Shown here: piece after piece, positions 37,046 through 46,612 of the stretch
Layout of the letters: every line of letters starts with the position of its first letter
Position numbering within the stretch: position 1 is the stretch's first letter
From: JBGRQA01 sp041725895
Lineage (GTDB): Bacteria; Bacteroidota; Bacteroidia; Bacteroidales; Marinifilaceae
Direction of reading: 5' to 3'
Length of the DNA stretch: 64,000 nucleotides
Assembly: GCA_041725895.1 (NCBI GenBank)
Contig: JBGRQA010000020.1
Location: forward strand, 48,908 to 112,907
Translations under genes and position numbers: made by a program
The notes under the pieces: generated by a model
Database searches by the model: none
Told to the model about the DNA's origin: nothing
The model's input: only the letters and a program-made list of their open reading frames with translations

Positions 37046-37920
37046 TGAGCGTATTAGTCGGAAAACATACAAAACTGGTGGTTCAGGGAATTACCGGTTC
37101 GGAAGGAGCCTTCCATACTCAACAAATGATTGATTACGGCACTAATGTGGTAGCCGGTGTAACTCCTGGAAAAGGCGGACAACTATTTATGGATAAGGTA
37201 CCCGTTTTTAATACCGTAAAAGGTGCGGTGGAGAAAACCGGAGCCAATGCCTCCGTGATTTTTGTTCCCCCTGCATTTGCTGCAGATGCAATTATGGAAG
37301 CTGCGGAAGCAGGAATCGAAGTTGTTATCTGTATTACCGAAGGAATTCCTACCCTGGATATGGTGAAGGTTCACGAATTCCTTTCCAAGCGCCCCAATAC
37401 CACATTGGTTGGTCCCAACTGTCCGGGCGTAATCACACCCGGGGAAGCCAAGGTCGGTATTATGCCCGGTTTTATTCATAAACCAGGTAAAGTGGGTATT
37501 GTATCCCGTTCCGGTACCTTAACCTACGAAGCAGTTCATCAGTTGTGCCAGGCCGGCTACGGTCAATCTACAGCCATTGGTATTGGTGGTGATCCAATTA
37601 TCGGAACCAAGCATATCGATGCGGTAAAATTGCTAAGCGAAGATCCCGACACCGATGCTATTGTGCTAATCGGTGAAATTGGCGGATCGGCCGAGGAAGA
37701 AGCTGCGGAATACATTGCCAAACATGTAACCAAACCGGTTGTGGCCTTTATTGCCGGTCAAACAGCTCCTCCCGGTAAACGTATGGGCCATGCCGGTGCA
37801 ATTATCGCAGGAGGCAAAGGAACTGCCGATGAGAAGATGAAAGCACTGGAAGCCGCCGGAATTCACGTAGTAAAATCCCCCGCTGAAATTGGTGCCAAAA
37901 TGAAAGAAGTTTTAGGCTAA
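37045..37920 (+). CDS. sucD: Succinate-CoA ligase alpha subunit
   Basis: CoA-binding subunit carrying the phosphohistidine. The Rossmann domain begins near residue 5 (TKLVVQGITGSEGAFHTQQM). SRSGTLTYEAVHQL and GIGGDPIIGT are the CoA-ligase blocks. The active-site histidine is in PPGKRMGHAGAIIAGG near residue 250. Length 291 is normal. The start codon shares an A with the sucC stop (TAATG). Confidence 0.97.
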   Translation: MSVLVGKHTKLVVQGITGSEGAFHTQQMIDYGTNVVAGVTPGKGGQLFMDKVPVFNTVKGAVEKTGANASVIFVPPAFAADAIMEAAEAGIEVVICITEGIPTLDMVKVHEFLSKRPNTTLVGPNCPGVITPGEAKVGIMPGFIHKPGKVGIVSRSGTLTYEAVHQLCQAGYGQSTAIGIGGDPIIGTKHIDAVKLLSEDPDTDAIVLIGEIGGSAEEEAAEYIAKHVTKPVVAFIAGQTAPPGKRMGHAGAIIAGGKGTADEKMKALEAAGIHVVKSPAEIGAKMKEVLG

Positions 37921-37933
37921 AACCGGAATATAT

Positions 37934-37970
37934 AAACGAAAAGGGTATCCCCATGGATGCTCTTTTCGTG
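37934..37970 (+). terminator. Probable hairpin terminator after sucD
   Basis: ACGAAAAGgGTATCC paired with GGATgCtCTTTTCGT around a short loop, 15 bp past the stop codon. No long T tract follows, so this may instead be a 3'-protecting hairpin. Confidence 0.5.
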
Positions 37971-37993
37971 TAACAAACAGAACTGATTGAATT

Positions 37994-39928
37994 TTAGATT
38001 ACTTTACTGGGAATATGAAAGGTAACCCTTGTTCCGTGTAACTCAGGGTGAATGTTCTTCAAATCAATTATTTCGAATCGCATTCTTTTGGCCTCCCGCA
38101 GGTTGTATATTTTCACTCGATCCAAAGCAATGGATGTAGCCAGAGAACAATGCCTGGGATTCTTTGCTCTTTCACGGGTTTGGTCGATTCCAATTCCATT
38201 GTCGGTAATCTCAAACAGTACTGTCTCTCCGGAACTATTCATCGAGATCTTCACATCTATTTTGGCATCGGGCATGGTGGTAAGCTCACCATGTTTGATT
38301 GAATTTTCGATAAAGGGCTGAGCCAACATAGGGGGAACAGCCAGCTCATCAGAATCAATCTGCTCGTCCACCTCAAAAGCATAATCCAGTTTATTGTCGA
38401 AACGGAGATTTTGCATCTCCAGATAATCCTGAAGGGTTTGAAGTTCCTGCCGCAAAGGAATAAACTCTTGTCGTGAATTTTCCAATACTCCCCGAACCAT
38501 GGAGGCCAACTGAGATAGATAGGAATTGGCCTCATCGTTCCGTTCATCCAGTATAAAACTTTGAATAGCAGAAAGAGAATTAAACAGGAAATGGGGATTC
38601 ATCTGAGTTAGTAAAACTTTTTGCTGCAGAGACATTATTTTGTGCTCGGAGCGAATTTTGTTGATACGGAAAGAAACTCCGATGGCAACTACACCTAATA
38701 AAATCAAGGAGATCAAACCAAACAACCAGGCATTCTTTTTACTCAACTCCAACTCTTGAATCTGTGACTGTTGCGATAGCAACTCCACCTCTTTGCGATG
38801 CTTATCCGTCTGATAACGGACCATTAATTCACTAAATTTGTTTTCGGCCTCCAACTTATTAATGGAATCACGTAGCTTCGTAGCTTTCTCCTGATATTCA
38901 AAAGCATCCTTATATCTGGTCCGCTTCTTAAACATCTCGGCATAGAGATCATAGGTTCCTGCCAGTTCACTATCAAAACCATTTTCGGCAGCAATCTTCT
39001 TTGATTCGGACAAGTACCGGTTGGCCGTAAAATAATCACCCATCTCCACACAACAATCTGCAATCTCATTTTTCACCAGAAACAGTCCGTAGATATCCTC
39101 TAATTCTTCACGCATCGTCTCCGTACGGTAGTACTTTTCCAGGGCTACTTCATATTTCTTTTTCTTCTGAAAAATGTACCCCACATTGAGATGGAGTTTG
39201 GCCTCCATTCTTTTGTCCCCAATATCCTGGTTCACCTCCAAAGCTCTTTGGTAATATTCAAGGGCAATGGAATCAGCTCCAATTTTTTCAGAATTTACAC
39301 CCAGATTATTTAAAGCTCTTAGTATTTGAATGGAATCTTCAAATTTCTCAAAAACCTTAAGAGCCATTAAATAATGCTCCTTAGCCGCCTCCCAGTCCTC
39401 ATTTAAATTGTATAGATTTCCAAGGTTATTGTAAACCTTTCCCATGCCTTCCTCAAAGCCCATTTCCTCGTATACAGCCAGATTCTTCATGTAATATTCC
39501 ATAGCTTCCCCAAACATCTCCTGACGTTTGTAAAGCAATCCGATATTGCCCAACACCTTACCCACATCCACCTTTGCACCAATAGCTTCAAATTGAGGTA
39601 TTGCTTTCTGGTAGTAATATAAAGAGGAGTCGTTGTCTCCCTGGAAGTAATAATTAACTCCCTGAAACTTATAGGCTCTGGCTTTTAACTCTGGAATGTC
39701 CATTTCCTCAGCAATCCGAACCGCCTTACGACAACTCTCAATACTTTTCTTAAGAGAAGAATTTCTGAAACTTCCTGACAACTGAAGCAGATCTTCGAAC
39801 TGATCCGTTTTTGAGTATAATATATCGGAATTATTAGAATCCGCATTTTGAGGTCCCCATCCTGCCTGAACGAAAAAGCAGGAATTCGTGACGAGTAGTA
39901 GAAGAAAAAAAAACTTGAATCTGTTCAT
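37994..39928 (-). CDS. TPR-containing LytS-type sensor histidine kinase, copy A
   Basis: Secreted N-terminus, then tetratricopeptide repeats at about residues 60-370 (YNNLGNLYNLNEDWEAAKEH, NNLGVNSEKIGADSIALEYY). One membrane helix follows (KNAWLFGLISLILLGVVAIGV), then a His_kinase domain with the phosphoacceptor block QMNPHFLFNSLSAIQSF near 444 and an HATPase end with AQPFIENSIKHG and DNGIGID. The TPRs face the periplasm and the kinase faces the cytoplasm. It is a 644-residue paralogue of the next gene upstream. No response regulator is adjacent; a LytTR partner would be expected elsewhere. Confidence 0.92.
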   Translation of the reverse strand: MNRFKFFFLLLLVTNSCFFVQAGWGPQNADSNNSDILYSKTDQFEDLLQLSGSFRNSSLKKSIESCRKAVRIAEEMDIPELKARAYKFQGVNYYFQGDNDSSLYYYQKAIPQFEAIGAKVDVGKVLGNIGLLYKRQEMFGEAMEYYMKNLAVYEEMGFEEGMGKVYNNLGNLYNLNEDWEAAKEHYLMALKVFEKFEDSIQILRALNNLGVNSEKIGADSIALEYYQRALEVNQDIGDKRMEAKLHLNVGYIFQKKKKYEVALEKYYRTETMREELEDIYGLFLVKNEIADCCVEMGDYFTANRYLSESKKIAAENGFDSELAGTYDLYAEMFKKRTRYKDAFEYQEKATKLRDSINKLEAENKFSELMVRYQTDKHRKEVELLSQQSQIQELELSKKNAWLFGLISLILLGVVAIGVSFRINKIRSEHKIMSLQQKVLLTQMNPHFLFNSLSAIQSFILDERNDEANSYLSQLASMVRGVLENSRQEFIPLRQELQTLQDYLEMQNLRFDNKLDYAFEVDEQIDSDELAVPPMLAQPFIENSIKHGELTTMPDAKIDVKISMNSSGETVLFEITDNGIGIDQTRERAKNPRHCSLATSIALDRVKIYNLREAKRMRFEIIDLKNIHPELHGTRVTFHIPSKVI

Positions 39929-40027
39929 AAGAAAAAGGATTTGAGCAGGTTCAAGTTAGAAAGAATATTATGTGAAAACAAAAATATTTTAAATTCCGAA
40001 AATCAAATTATACTAATTTACTGATGA

Positions 40028-41962
40028 TTACATACGCTTACAGGGTATGTGAAAGGTTACGCGGGTTCCGTGCAGTTCAGGATGGATATTTTTTAAATCA
40101 ACAATCTCAAATTTCATCCTTTTGTCTTCCTTCATATTGTATATTTTCACACGATCTAAAGCAATAGAAGTAGCCAGAGAACGGTGCTTGGAATTGCGGG
40201 ATTTCTCCATAGATTGCTCAATTCCCACGCCATTATCACTGATCTCAAACAAAACTGTATCTCCTTGACCATCCAATGAGATTTTGATACGAATTTCCGA
40301 ATCGGGATTATTTCGTAATTCGCCATGCTTTATGGCATTCTCAATAAAAGGCTGAGCAAGCATCGGGGGAACTGCAATTTCGTCCTGATCAATATCCTCA
40401 TCCACTTCAATATGGAAAGCCAATTGGTCATCAAACCTAAGATTTTGCATATCCATATAATCCTTAAGGACACTCATTTCGGAGCGTAATGCGATAAATT
40501 CCTGACGTGAATTTTCCAAAACCCCACGAACCAAACTGGCCAACTGCGACAAGTAATTGTTGGCCTCCATATTTTTCTCATCAAGAATAAAACTTTGGAT
40601 CGCAGTTAAGGAATTGAAAAGAAAATGAGGATTCATTTGGGTTAACAGCACTTTCTGCTGCAGCGACATAATTCGGTGTTCGGCCCGAATCCTGTTAATC
40701 CGAAAGGAAACACCAATGGCCACCACCCCAAGTAAAATCAAAGTCACCAATCCAAATAGCCAGGCATTCTTTTTCCCGATTTCCAGGCTCTGAATTTTAT
40801 TTTTTTGAGAAAGAAGCGCCAAATCTTTTCGCTGGGTATCGGCCTCGAATTTGGCTTCCAGTTCCTGCATCTGTTCGGTATTATTGGCAATCTTTAAAGA
40901 ATCACTTAAAATATTGGCTTCTTTAAAATATTTAAAAGCATTCGTTAAATCCTTCTTCCTTTCGTAAAACTCAGACAATTCGTAGTAAATACTCTCAAGA
41001 TCTGGCGTTAAATTCCCTTTTTTAGCCATCTGTTCCGCTTTCTGAAAGAGAGCTAAGGCTTTCTCCCCTTCTCCCAATTCATCGTAACATTTAGCTTTCA
41101 GAACCCAAACTCTTATAAGCCCCCAGTTATCCGCCATCGAAGTCCGGATATCCTCAGCTACATTGTAGTAGGCCATTGCCTGATCGTATTTCTTTTCCCT
41201 AAAAAAGATCTGACCAATATTCATCCGCAGTAATCCCTGCAATTGCTGGTTCCCAATCTTTTCATTCATCTCCAAAGCCTCCTGGTAGTACTTCAGACTT
41301 TCTTCATAATTCTCCAGTTGCTCATGCAGAACTCCCAGGTTATTCAAGGCCCGGGCAATGTATTCATCTATCTCCAACTTCTGAAAGATTCTCAGGGCCC
41401 GCAAATAGTACTCTTCGGTTTTGGCAAATTTTTGCATACGATGGTACAAACCACCAATATTCAGGTAAGCACCACCAATTCCTTTTTGGTAACTAATTCC
41501 GTCATAGATTTGAACCACCTTGATATAGTTTTCCAAAGCTTTATCGAACAAACCTCTGCGGCGATAAACCACGCCAATATTACTTCTGGTCTGCCCTTCC
41601 TCCAAACGCATTTCACTGGTGGTGAATTCGGGAATTGCCCGGTTAAAGTAATTCAGAGCCGAATCCAAAATACCCTGCTTGAGGTAGACAACACCCTGAG
41701 CTTTGTAGGCTTTCCCCTTCAACTCCCCTTTTCCACTTTTTTCAGCCAATTGAATGGCTTTCCATCCAATTTCCAAACTTTTTTGATAGGAGGAATCACT
41801 GAAGTTCTTGGATAACTGAAGCAGATCGCTCACCTGTTCCTGAAGTGGATAAACTTCCTCATCTGAACTTGAGAATGAAGTTGCCTGATTCGCTTTCACG
41901 AATGAAGACACAAAAAATAGTAACGAAAATAGTAGGTACAAAATAGGCCTGTTCATTTGCAT
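40028..41962 (-). CDS. TPR-containing LytS-type sensor histidine kinase, copy B
   Basis: Same architecture and exactly the same length (644) as copy A: signal peptide, periplasmic TPRs (ALNNLGVLHEQLENYEESLK and others), one membrane helix (KNAWLFGLVTLILLGVVAIGV), QMNPHFLFNSLTAIQSF, and AQPFIENAIKHG with DNGVGIE. The kinase halves and C-termini are nearly identical between copies, while the TPR halves have diverged more, which suggests different input but shared output. It lies 99 bp upstream of copy A and 52 bp after the FadL-type gene. Confidence 0.92.
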   Translation of the reverse strand: MQMNRPILYLLFSLLFFVSSFVKANQATSFSSSDEEVYPLQEQVSDLLQLSKNFSDSSYQKSLEIGWKAIQLAEKSGKGELKGKAYKAQGVVYLKQGILDSALNYFNRAIPEFTTSEMRLEEGQTRSNIGVVYRRRGLFDKALENYIKVVQIYDGISYQKGIGGAYLNIGGLYHRMQKFAKTEEYYLRALRIFQKLEIDEYIARALNNLGVLHEQLENYEESLKYYQEALEMNEKIGNQQLQGLLRMNIGQIFFREKKYDQAMAYYNVAEDIRTSMADNWGLIRVWVLKAKCYDELGEGEKALALFQKAEQMAKKGNLTPDLESIYYELSEFYERKKDLTNAFKYFKEANILSDSLKIANNTEQMQELEAKFEADTQRKDLALLSQKNKIQSLEIGKKNAWLFGLVTLILLGVVAIGVSFRINRIRAEHRIMSLQQKVLLTQMNPHFLFNSLTAIQSFILDEKNMEANNYLSQLASLVRGVLENSRQEFIALRSEMSVLKDYMDMQNLRFDDQLAFHIEVDEDIDQDEIAVPPMLAQPFIENAIKHGELRNNPDSEIRIKISLDGQGDTVLFEISDNGVGIEQSMEKSRNSKHRSLATSIALDRVKIYNMKEDKRMKFEIVDLKNIHPELHGTRVTFHIPCKRM

Positions 41963-42014
41963 AATTTTTGAACAGGCCCAAGATATGAATTATATTATGT
42001 GTATACAAAATTTT

Positions 42015-43301
42015 TTAGAAGCTGTAAGTCACTCCAATACCGGGAAACCATCCGGTATTCTTGTATTCCCCACCGAAATAAATTGGTGTTCCTGTAGGAT
42101 CAGGATTAAAATTGTTATTGGTATCGGTAGCGGTTCGCTTTTTCCCATCGATGTACAACAATGAGGCATCTAAACCAAAATGATCATTTATCTGATAAGA
42201 CAATCCGGCTGACAAACCAATTTTATCAGCTCCTGGTGTTTCTGGAGAGTAATATTTGTCATTGGTTGGAGTTTCATCATAGTAGAAACCGGCACGAAGA
42301 TCCAATTTCTCATTAAGTGAATATTGAGCTCCCAAACGATAGATCATGGTATTGTCCCAATCACGATTGTTTTTAGAATCTAACTTCCCTGTAGGATCAT
42401 TTACAAAATCAAAATCCAAGGATTTGTACACATCCCATTTTACAGAGCTAACATCAGCAGATACCAACCATTTTTCGTTAATCTGATAAGCTAAACCAAT
42501 ATTTAAACTTGCTGGTAATGGAAGAGTAGCAACAATACCTCCATCTGGAAAAGCAGGGGCAAAAGGTGCTGGGACATTAGAAAATTTTGCATCTCCCTCT
42601 GATTGATCCAAATCAATATCAACTTTTGAACGGTAGGAAATACCAACATTCAACTTCTCAGTTGGTTGAAGGAAAATACCTAAATTATAACCATACTTCA
42701 CAGTAGAGCCACTAAGCTCCACATTTCCATCAGCAACATAAGAGCCATCAGCTGGATTAAACAATGGGAAAGCTTTGTTCAACTCAAATGAGCCATAAAC
42801 AATATTCAAACCGGCACCAACACTAATCCAGTCTGCCAGTTGGTAAGAAACGGTAGGCTGGATATAAATTCCGGTCAAGGTAATATCCTGAATCAAGTAT
42901 TTTCCTGACCAATCTTTCCCCCAATCGATTTTATTTCCAAAGGGAGTATAAATCCCCAAACCTACTGCAAGTTTTTCATTTACTTTATAGGCGCCATAAG
43001 CATAAAAGGGTGTTCCTACGGGGTTGTCTGATTCTTCTTTTACTCCCAGAGGATTGGTAAATTCTGTCTTGGTAAAAGTCAAACTTCCACCTGCTGAAAA
43101 GCTAAATTTCTGCTTCAAAGTAGCCAAGGCTCCCGGATTGAACTGCATACTGCTAGCGTCAAAATTCAGAGCAGTACCAACATGCCCCATCCCGGTTTGC
43201 TTAATACCTTGAAGATTTACAGCATACCCCTCAGCTTTCACACTATAACCCAACACCATAAGGGCTATAACAAAACCTATTTTTCTCAACATAATTGTCA
43301 T
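42015..43301 (-). CDS. FadL/OmpP1-type outer-membrane transporter
   Basis: Outer-membrane beta-barrel of the FadL/TodX family, which takes up long-chain fatty acids and other hydrophobic compounds. A signal peptide (FVIALMVLGYSVKAEG) is followed by the N-terminal hatch typical of the family (LQGIKQTGMGHVGTAL, DASSMQFNPGALATL). Alternating aromatic strands then lead to the C-terminal aromatic GIGVTYSF. Length 428 fits. ATG 43292 (MLRKIGFV) is a likely alternative start. It is probably cotranscribed with the two kinases downstream. Confidence 0.9.
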   Translation of the reverse strand: MTIMLRKIGFVIALMVLGYSVKAEGYAVNLQGIKQTGMGHVGTALNFDASSMQFNPGALATLKQKFSFSAGGSLTFTKTEFTNPLGVKEESDNPVGTPFYAYGAYKVNEKLAVGLGIYTPFGNKIDWGKDWSGKYLIQDITLTGIYIQPTVSYQLADWISVGAGLNIVYGSFELNKAFPLFNPADGSYVADGNVELSGSTVKYGYNLGIFLQPTEKLNVGISYRSKVDIDLDQSEGDAKFSNVPAPFAPAFPDGGIVATLPLPASLNIGLAYQINEKWLVSADVSSVKWDVYKSLDFDFVNDPTGKLDSKNNRDWDNTMIYRLGAQYSLNEKLDLRAGFYYDETPTNDKYYSPETPGADKIGLSAGLSYQINDHFGLDASLLYIDGKKRTATDTNNNFNPDPTGTPIYFGGEYKNTGWFPGIGVTYSF

Positions 43302-43453
43302 TTTAAAATTTCGCAGGCAATATATATCTATTTTGTAAAGGGGAATACTCCCTTTTATACAGCAAGTTACAACAAAGACGCAACTATTTGTGTATTACAC
43401 CATTAAAACATGCATATAATTCCATATTTGAATAAAACACAAAGAGGTCCTAT

Positions 43454-43481
43454 TTTGTTTATTAAATTATTAATACCTTTG
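43454..43481 (+). promoter_or_regulatory. Promoter of the Fic gene
   Basis: TTTG at 43454-43457 and perfect -7 box TACCTTTG at 43474-43481; the spacer of 16 bp is slightly short. The ATG follows 30 bp later. Confidence 0.55.
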
Positions 43482-43511
43482 ACCTGAATTACAAATCCTT
43501 ATTTTACTATT

Positions 43512-44663
43512 ATGAGGTCAGGCCTGAATTTGGGTTCCAGCAGATACATCGCAGAAACCATTAAGGAAGAATACAAAAGTCTTTCCCCCTCACTGATTAA
43601 CAGATCGTTTGAATGGAAGGACAAACAGATCAATATTCTATTGGAATCTACTATGCATGAGTTAGGAGAATTGAATGCTTACTGCAAACTTATGCCCAAC
43701 ATCGACCGGTACATTCCTCTTTTTATTGCCAGGGAGGTTGTAGCTTCCAATCACATGGAAGGAATTGCTTCCAACCTTGGACATGCCTTTACTATCCCTT
43801 CAGGTAGCAGCCAAATGCAGAAACTGGCCTGGAAAGAACTCCGTAATCATGTTGAAGCCATCAATTGGGGTGTGGAAGAATTGAAACGATTTCCTCTGTC
43901 AGTTCGCCTGGTCAAACAAACCCATAAGATTCTTTACTCTGATCTTCCTGACGAAGAAACCATTGGAGGGAAAATGAGAACAGATTCTCCATGGGAAACC
44001 AACACCATTGAAGAATCAAGCAACTATTTGCCTCCCAACAAGAATGAGTTGAAACGCCTCATCAATGATGGGAAAAAATTCTGGCGAAATGATGATTTGG
44101 AACTACCCCTTTTAATTAAAATGGCCATTTCACTCTACCAGTTTGAGAATGTCCTTCCTTTCCTTAACGGCAATGGTCGAACTGCTCGAACTCTTATGAT
44201 TCTTGAACTTTTGAGTCTGGGGTTTCTGGAAAAACCGATTTTCTGCCTCTCTCGCTTCTTTGAACAAAATCGTCTGGAATATTATCACAGATTAAACCAG
44301 GTTCGAACTCGGAATGATATTGAGCAATGGATTAAATTCTTCCTCCACGGTATTAGCCAAACCTCACAGGAGAGCAAAAATCTCCTGAATCAAGTAAGAG
44401 ATCTAATCACCGGATACCAGGCACGGATCGAAACCCAATTGGGAAAAAAACGTCACAAAAGTTCACACCAGTTACTCCAGATCATGTTGACCAAACCCTA
44501 TCTTTCGGTCAATGAAATTTCAGAGCACCTGGAATTGAGCTTCCAATCAGCAAACCAACTCGTTCGGGACCTGGAAAGTATTGATATGATACGTGAAATA
44601 TCAGGAGTCAAACGGAATCGGGTCTTCCATCTATGGGAATATCTTAAGATATTTGAGGAGTAA
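43512..44663 (+). CDS. Fic-domain protein with a degenerate catalytic motif
   Basis: Class II Fic layout in 383 residues. An N-terminal helical region carries the inhibitory motif SNHMEGI (79-85). The Fido core follows, then a C-terminal winged helix (YLSVNEISEHLELSFQSANQL). The core motif HPFxDGNGRxxR reads LPFLNGNGRTAR (215-226): the catalytic His is Leu (codon CTT at 44154) and the acidic metal ligand is Asn, while GNGR and the final Arg remain. AMPylation by the known mechanism should be impossible. The frame is intact with its own promoter, so it is a pseudoenzyme or regulator rather than a decayed gene (inference). Confidence 0.88.
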   Translation: MRSGLNLGSSRYIAETIKEEYKSLSPSLINRSFEWKDKQINILLESTMHELGELNAYCKLMPNIDRYIPLFIAREVVASNHMEGIASNLGHAFTIPSGSSQMQKLAWKELRNHVEAINWGVEELKRFPLSVRLVKQTHKILYSDLPDEETIGGKMRTDSPWETNTIEESSNYLPPNKNELKRLINDGKKFWRNDDLELPLLIKMAISLYQFENVLPFLNGNGRTARTLMILELLSLGFLEKPIFCLSRFFEQNRLEYYHRLNQVRTRNDIEQWIKFFLHGISQTSQESKNLLNQVRDLITGYQARIETQLGKKRHKSSHQLLQIMLTKPYLSVNEISEHLELSFQSANQLVRDLESIDMIREISGVKRNRVFHLWEYLKIFEE

Positions 44664-44824
44664 TCCTAAGAGTCTTTTGACAAAAGAAATTTCCCCCAAG
44701 GAAATAGAAAACCATAACACTCAAAGAAAGATTGGTTTGACTACCGATTCAAATCAGGAATTAAGATCTCTAATTCGATTATACAGGCATCTCCAAGACT
44801 GTTTTTCCTATAGCAACAAACTGC

Positions 44825-45820
44825 TCACGACCGTATTCGAAGATAAGCTCTTGCCAAAAGCAAACCTCTCACCTGGCTTTCCAGGTAGGCTTCCAATTCT
44901 TCATAGGAACTGCGAGCATACTTTAATAATTGTGACGCCTGACCATAAATAGCCGAATACTTACACTCCTCCATCAGGTAGTAACCATCCAGAAAATTCT
45001 TCACTCCTCCCGAAAGAATCAGTTGAGAACATTGTAAATCTTTTCCTGAATCCCACAATGAATTCAACCACTCAACCATATCCCGAGCCGGATGCCCAAT
45101 AGAAGTTAAGGGATCCAACAACTGAACCTGTTTGCCTGGATTCCGCAACAATTCTATCTTCGCAAAATTAGTCCCACCAAAAGCAGCCAGTTCGATAGCA
45201 GCCAAAGGCAAACGCATCAACTCCAGCAAACTCTCAGGTCCCATACCCTGTCCTACTTCCTTTACTACAATTGGTATATCCAATTGATTCAACAAGGTAT
45301 TTAAGGTTTCCAACGGAGCATTCATTATACGATCTCCCTCAGGTTGCAACCACTCCTGCATCGGGTTGATGTGAACTATCAAACCATCTGCACGCAGTTG
45401 CCCAACCATATCCTCAATTCTGTTCAATTCCTTGCGTTCGACCAATTGCTCCACCTGGCAAATGCCCAGGTTGGCATATAAAGGAAGATCATCTCCCATT
45501 AGAGTCCGAACATCAAAATCCCTCAAGTACTGATCATCCTCCAAGAGTAAACGACAAGATCCCAACCCCATCCCCATTCGGAATTGCCGGCAGGCCCTGG
45601 CAAGATTTTCATTTATCGTTTTGGCTATTGAGGTTCCCCCTGTCATGCTTGATACCCAAATGGGCAATTGTAATTTCTTGCCCAAAAACTCAAACTCATC
45701 CAACTCACTGGAGGGATGAGCCGAAAGTAGGGGTTCATAGTAGAAACGCTCATCGGATAAGGCCTGTTCGGTTTGCGATTGAAAAGCCAATTCGATGTGA
45801 TCTTTTTTTCTGTCCATCAT
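44825..45820 (-). CDS. fni: Type 2 isopentenyl-diphosphate delta-isomerase
   Basis: FMN- and NADPH-dependent isomerase that interconverts IPP and DMAPP. Family blocks are visible: RKKDHIELA at the start, the FMN-site PIWVSSMTGGT, LIVHINPMQEWLQPEGDR (catalytic Gln and metal Glu), and IPIVVKEVGQGM. Residues AAFGGTNFAKIE bind the FMN phosphate. Length is 331. It is the isomerase partner of the MEP pathway (dxr at 15,765). Start ATG 45820 or 45817 immediately follows the stop of a short upstream frame. Confidence 0.94.
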   Translation of the reverse strand: MMDRKKDHIELAFQSQTEQALSDERFYYEPLLSAHPSSELDEFEFLGKKLQLPIWVSSMTGGTSIAKTINENLARACRQFRMGMGLGSCRLLLEDDQYLRDFDVRTLMGDDLPLYANLGICQVEQLVERKELNRIEDMVGQLRADGLIVHINPMQEWLQPEGDRIMNAPLETLNTLLNQLDIPIVVKEVGQGMGPESLLELMRLPLAAIELAAFGGTNFAKIELLRNPGKQVQLLDPLTSIGHPARDMVEWLNSLWDSGKDLQCSQLILSGGVKNFLDGYYLMEECKYSAIYGQASQLLKYARSSYEELEAYLESQVRGLLLARAYLRIRS

Positions 45821-45821
45821 T

Positions 45822-45965
45822 TTAACATCCTATTTGCCTTGATATCACAAAGCGAAGTATTTCGGAACGGCCTCCATTAACCCGCAATAAGCACTGATCG
45901 CGATAGAAACGTTCCTCTATAGTATCCTCAACCAATCCATAGGTTGTTGATTCTCTTACAACCAT
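45822..45965 (-). other. Possible 47-codon ORF or gene remnant just before fni
   Basis: From ATG 45965 the frame reads MVVRESTTYGLVEDTIEERF and continues for 47 codons to a TAA one base before the fni start. The frame stays open back to 46031 without a better start. The composition is protein-like (RFYRDQCLLRV, GGRSEILRFVISRQ), as in the C-terminus of a lost gene. I cannot name it. It could equally be chance. Confidence 0.3.
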
Positions 45966-46034
45966 CCCTTTATTGTTCCAATTTGGCAATAAATTATCGG
46001 AGCTTTCCTCATCAGGCTCCCCGTCATAAACTTA

Positions 46035-46579
46035 GCAATATACTCTTCTTTACACTAAGATAGTAGATAATTATTTACCATCATCGTCTTATTATGTAAT
46101 TCCCCTGATGGTATCACCTATCGGAGATTAGGAAAAAGCATTGGAAATTATCACTTTCTACCATTAATCACCCCCTCCCAATTCTCTTAGTCGAGTGAGT
46201 GTAAAATTACTCTCTTCTTTTTAATTTACCTGTTAAAATTTCCTCCTCCGAAACAGTTCCAATTCCTGATGCCCTATCCCAATATTAGGCATTTATTCTA
46301 TTAAATGTAAACTTCACCTTATTTCCTAAGAACTTACTTCTCCTGTTTGAATTTTTTAGACTCCTCTACTCTTACTTGCTTTTTGAGAATTTGAAAACAA
46401 AAAACTAGAATTACGAAAATAATTTAGAAACATTTCTAATAACGTCAAAAAGATTGTACTCCCTTTCAACTTTTTCATTTACAGCTTAAGTTCAACTATT
46501 GAGCAAATTATAGCTCTCACTCTAGTATAGCTTATCAAAATTGACAAATTTGACACTTGACTTCACACCATCTAAAACA
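46035..46579. other. Long AT-rich intergenic region, nothing seen
   Basis: About 545 bp upstream of the NfeD gene with no coding frame, no hairpin of note and no repeat recognised. Confidence 0.5.
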
Positions 46580-46587
46580 TATCTTTA
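46580..46587 (+). promoter_or_regulatory. Probable -7 box of the NfeD-paraslipin operon
   Basis: TATCTTTA, one mismatch from consensus, with CTTG about 20 bp upstream and the ATG 25 bp downstream. Confidence 0.45.
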
Positions 46588-46612
46588 ACATATAATTCAC
46601 AAAGAGTAAAAT

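Noticed and set aside
44593..44952. 119-codon plus-strand frame between the Fic gene and fni
   Set aside because: Overlaps the ends of both genes in other frames and has no protein-like features.
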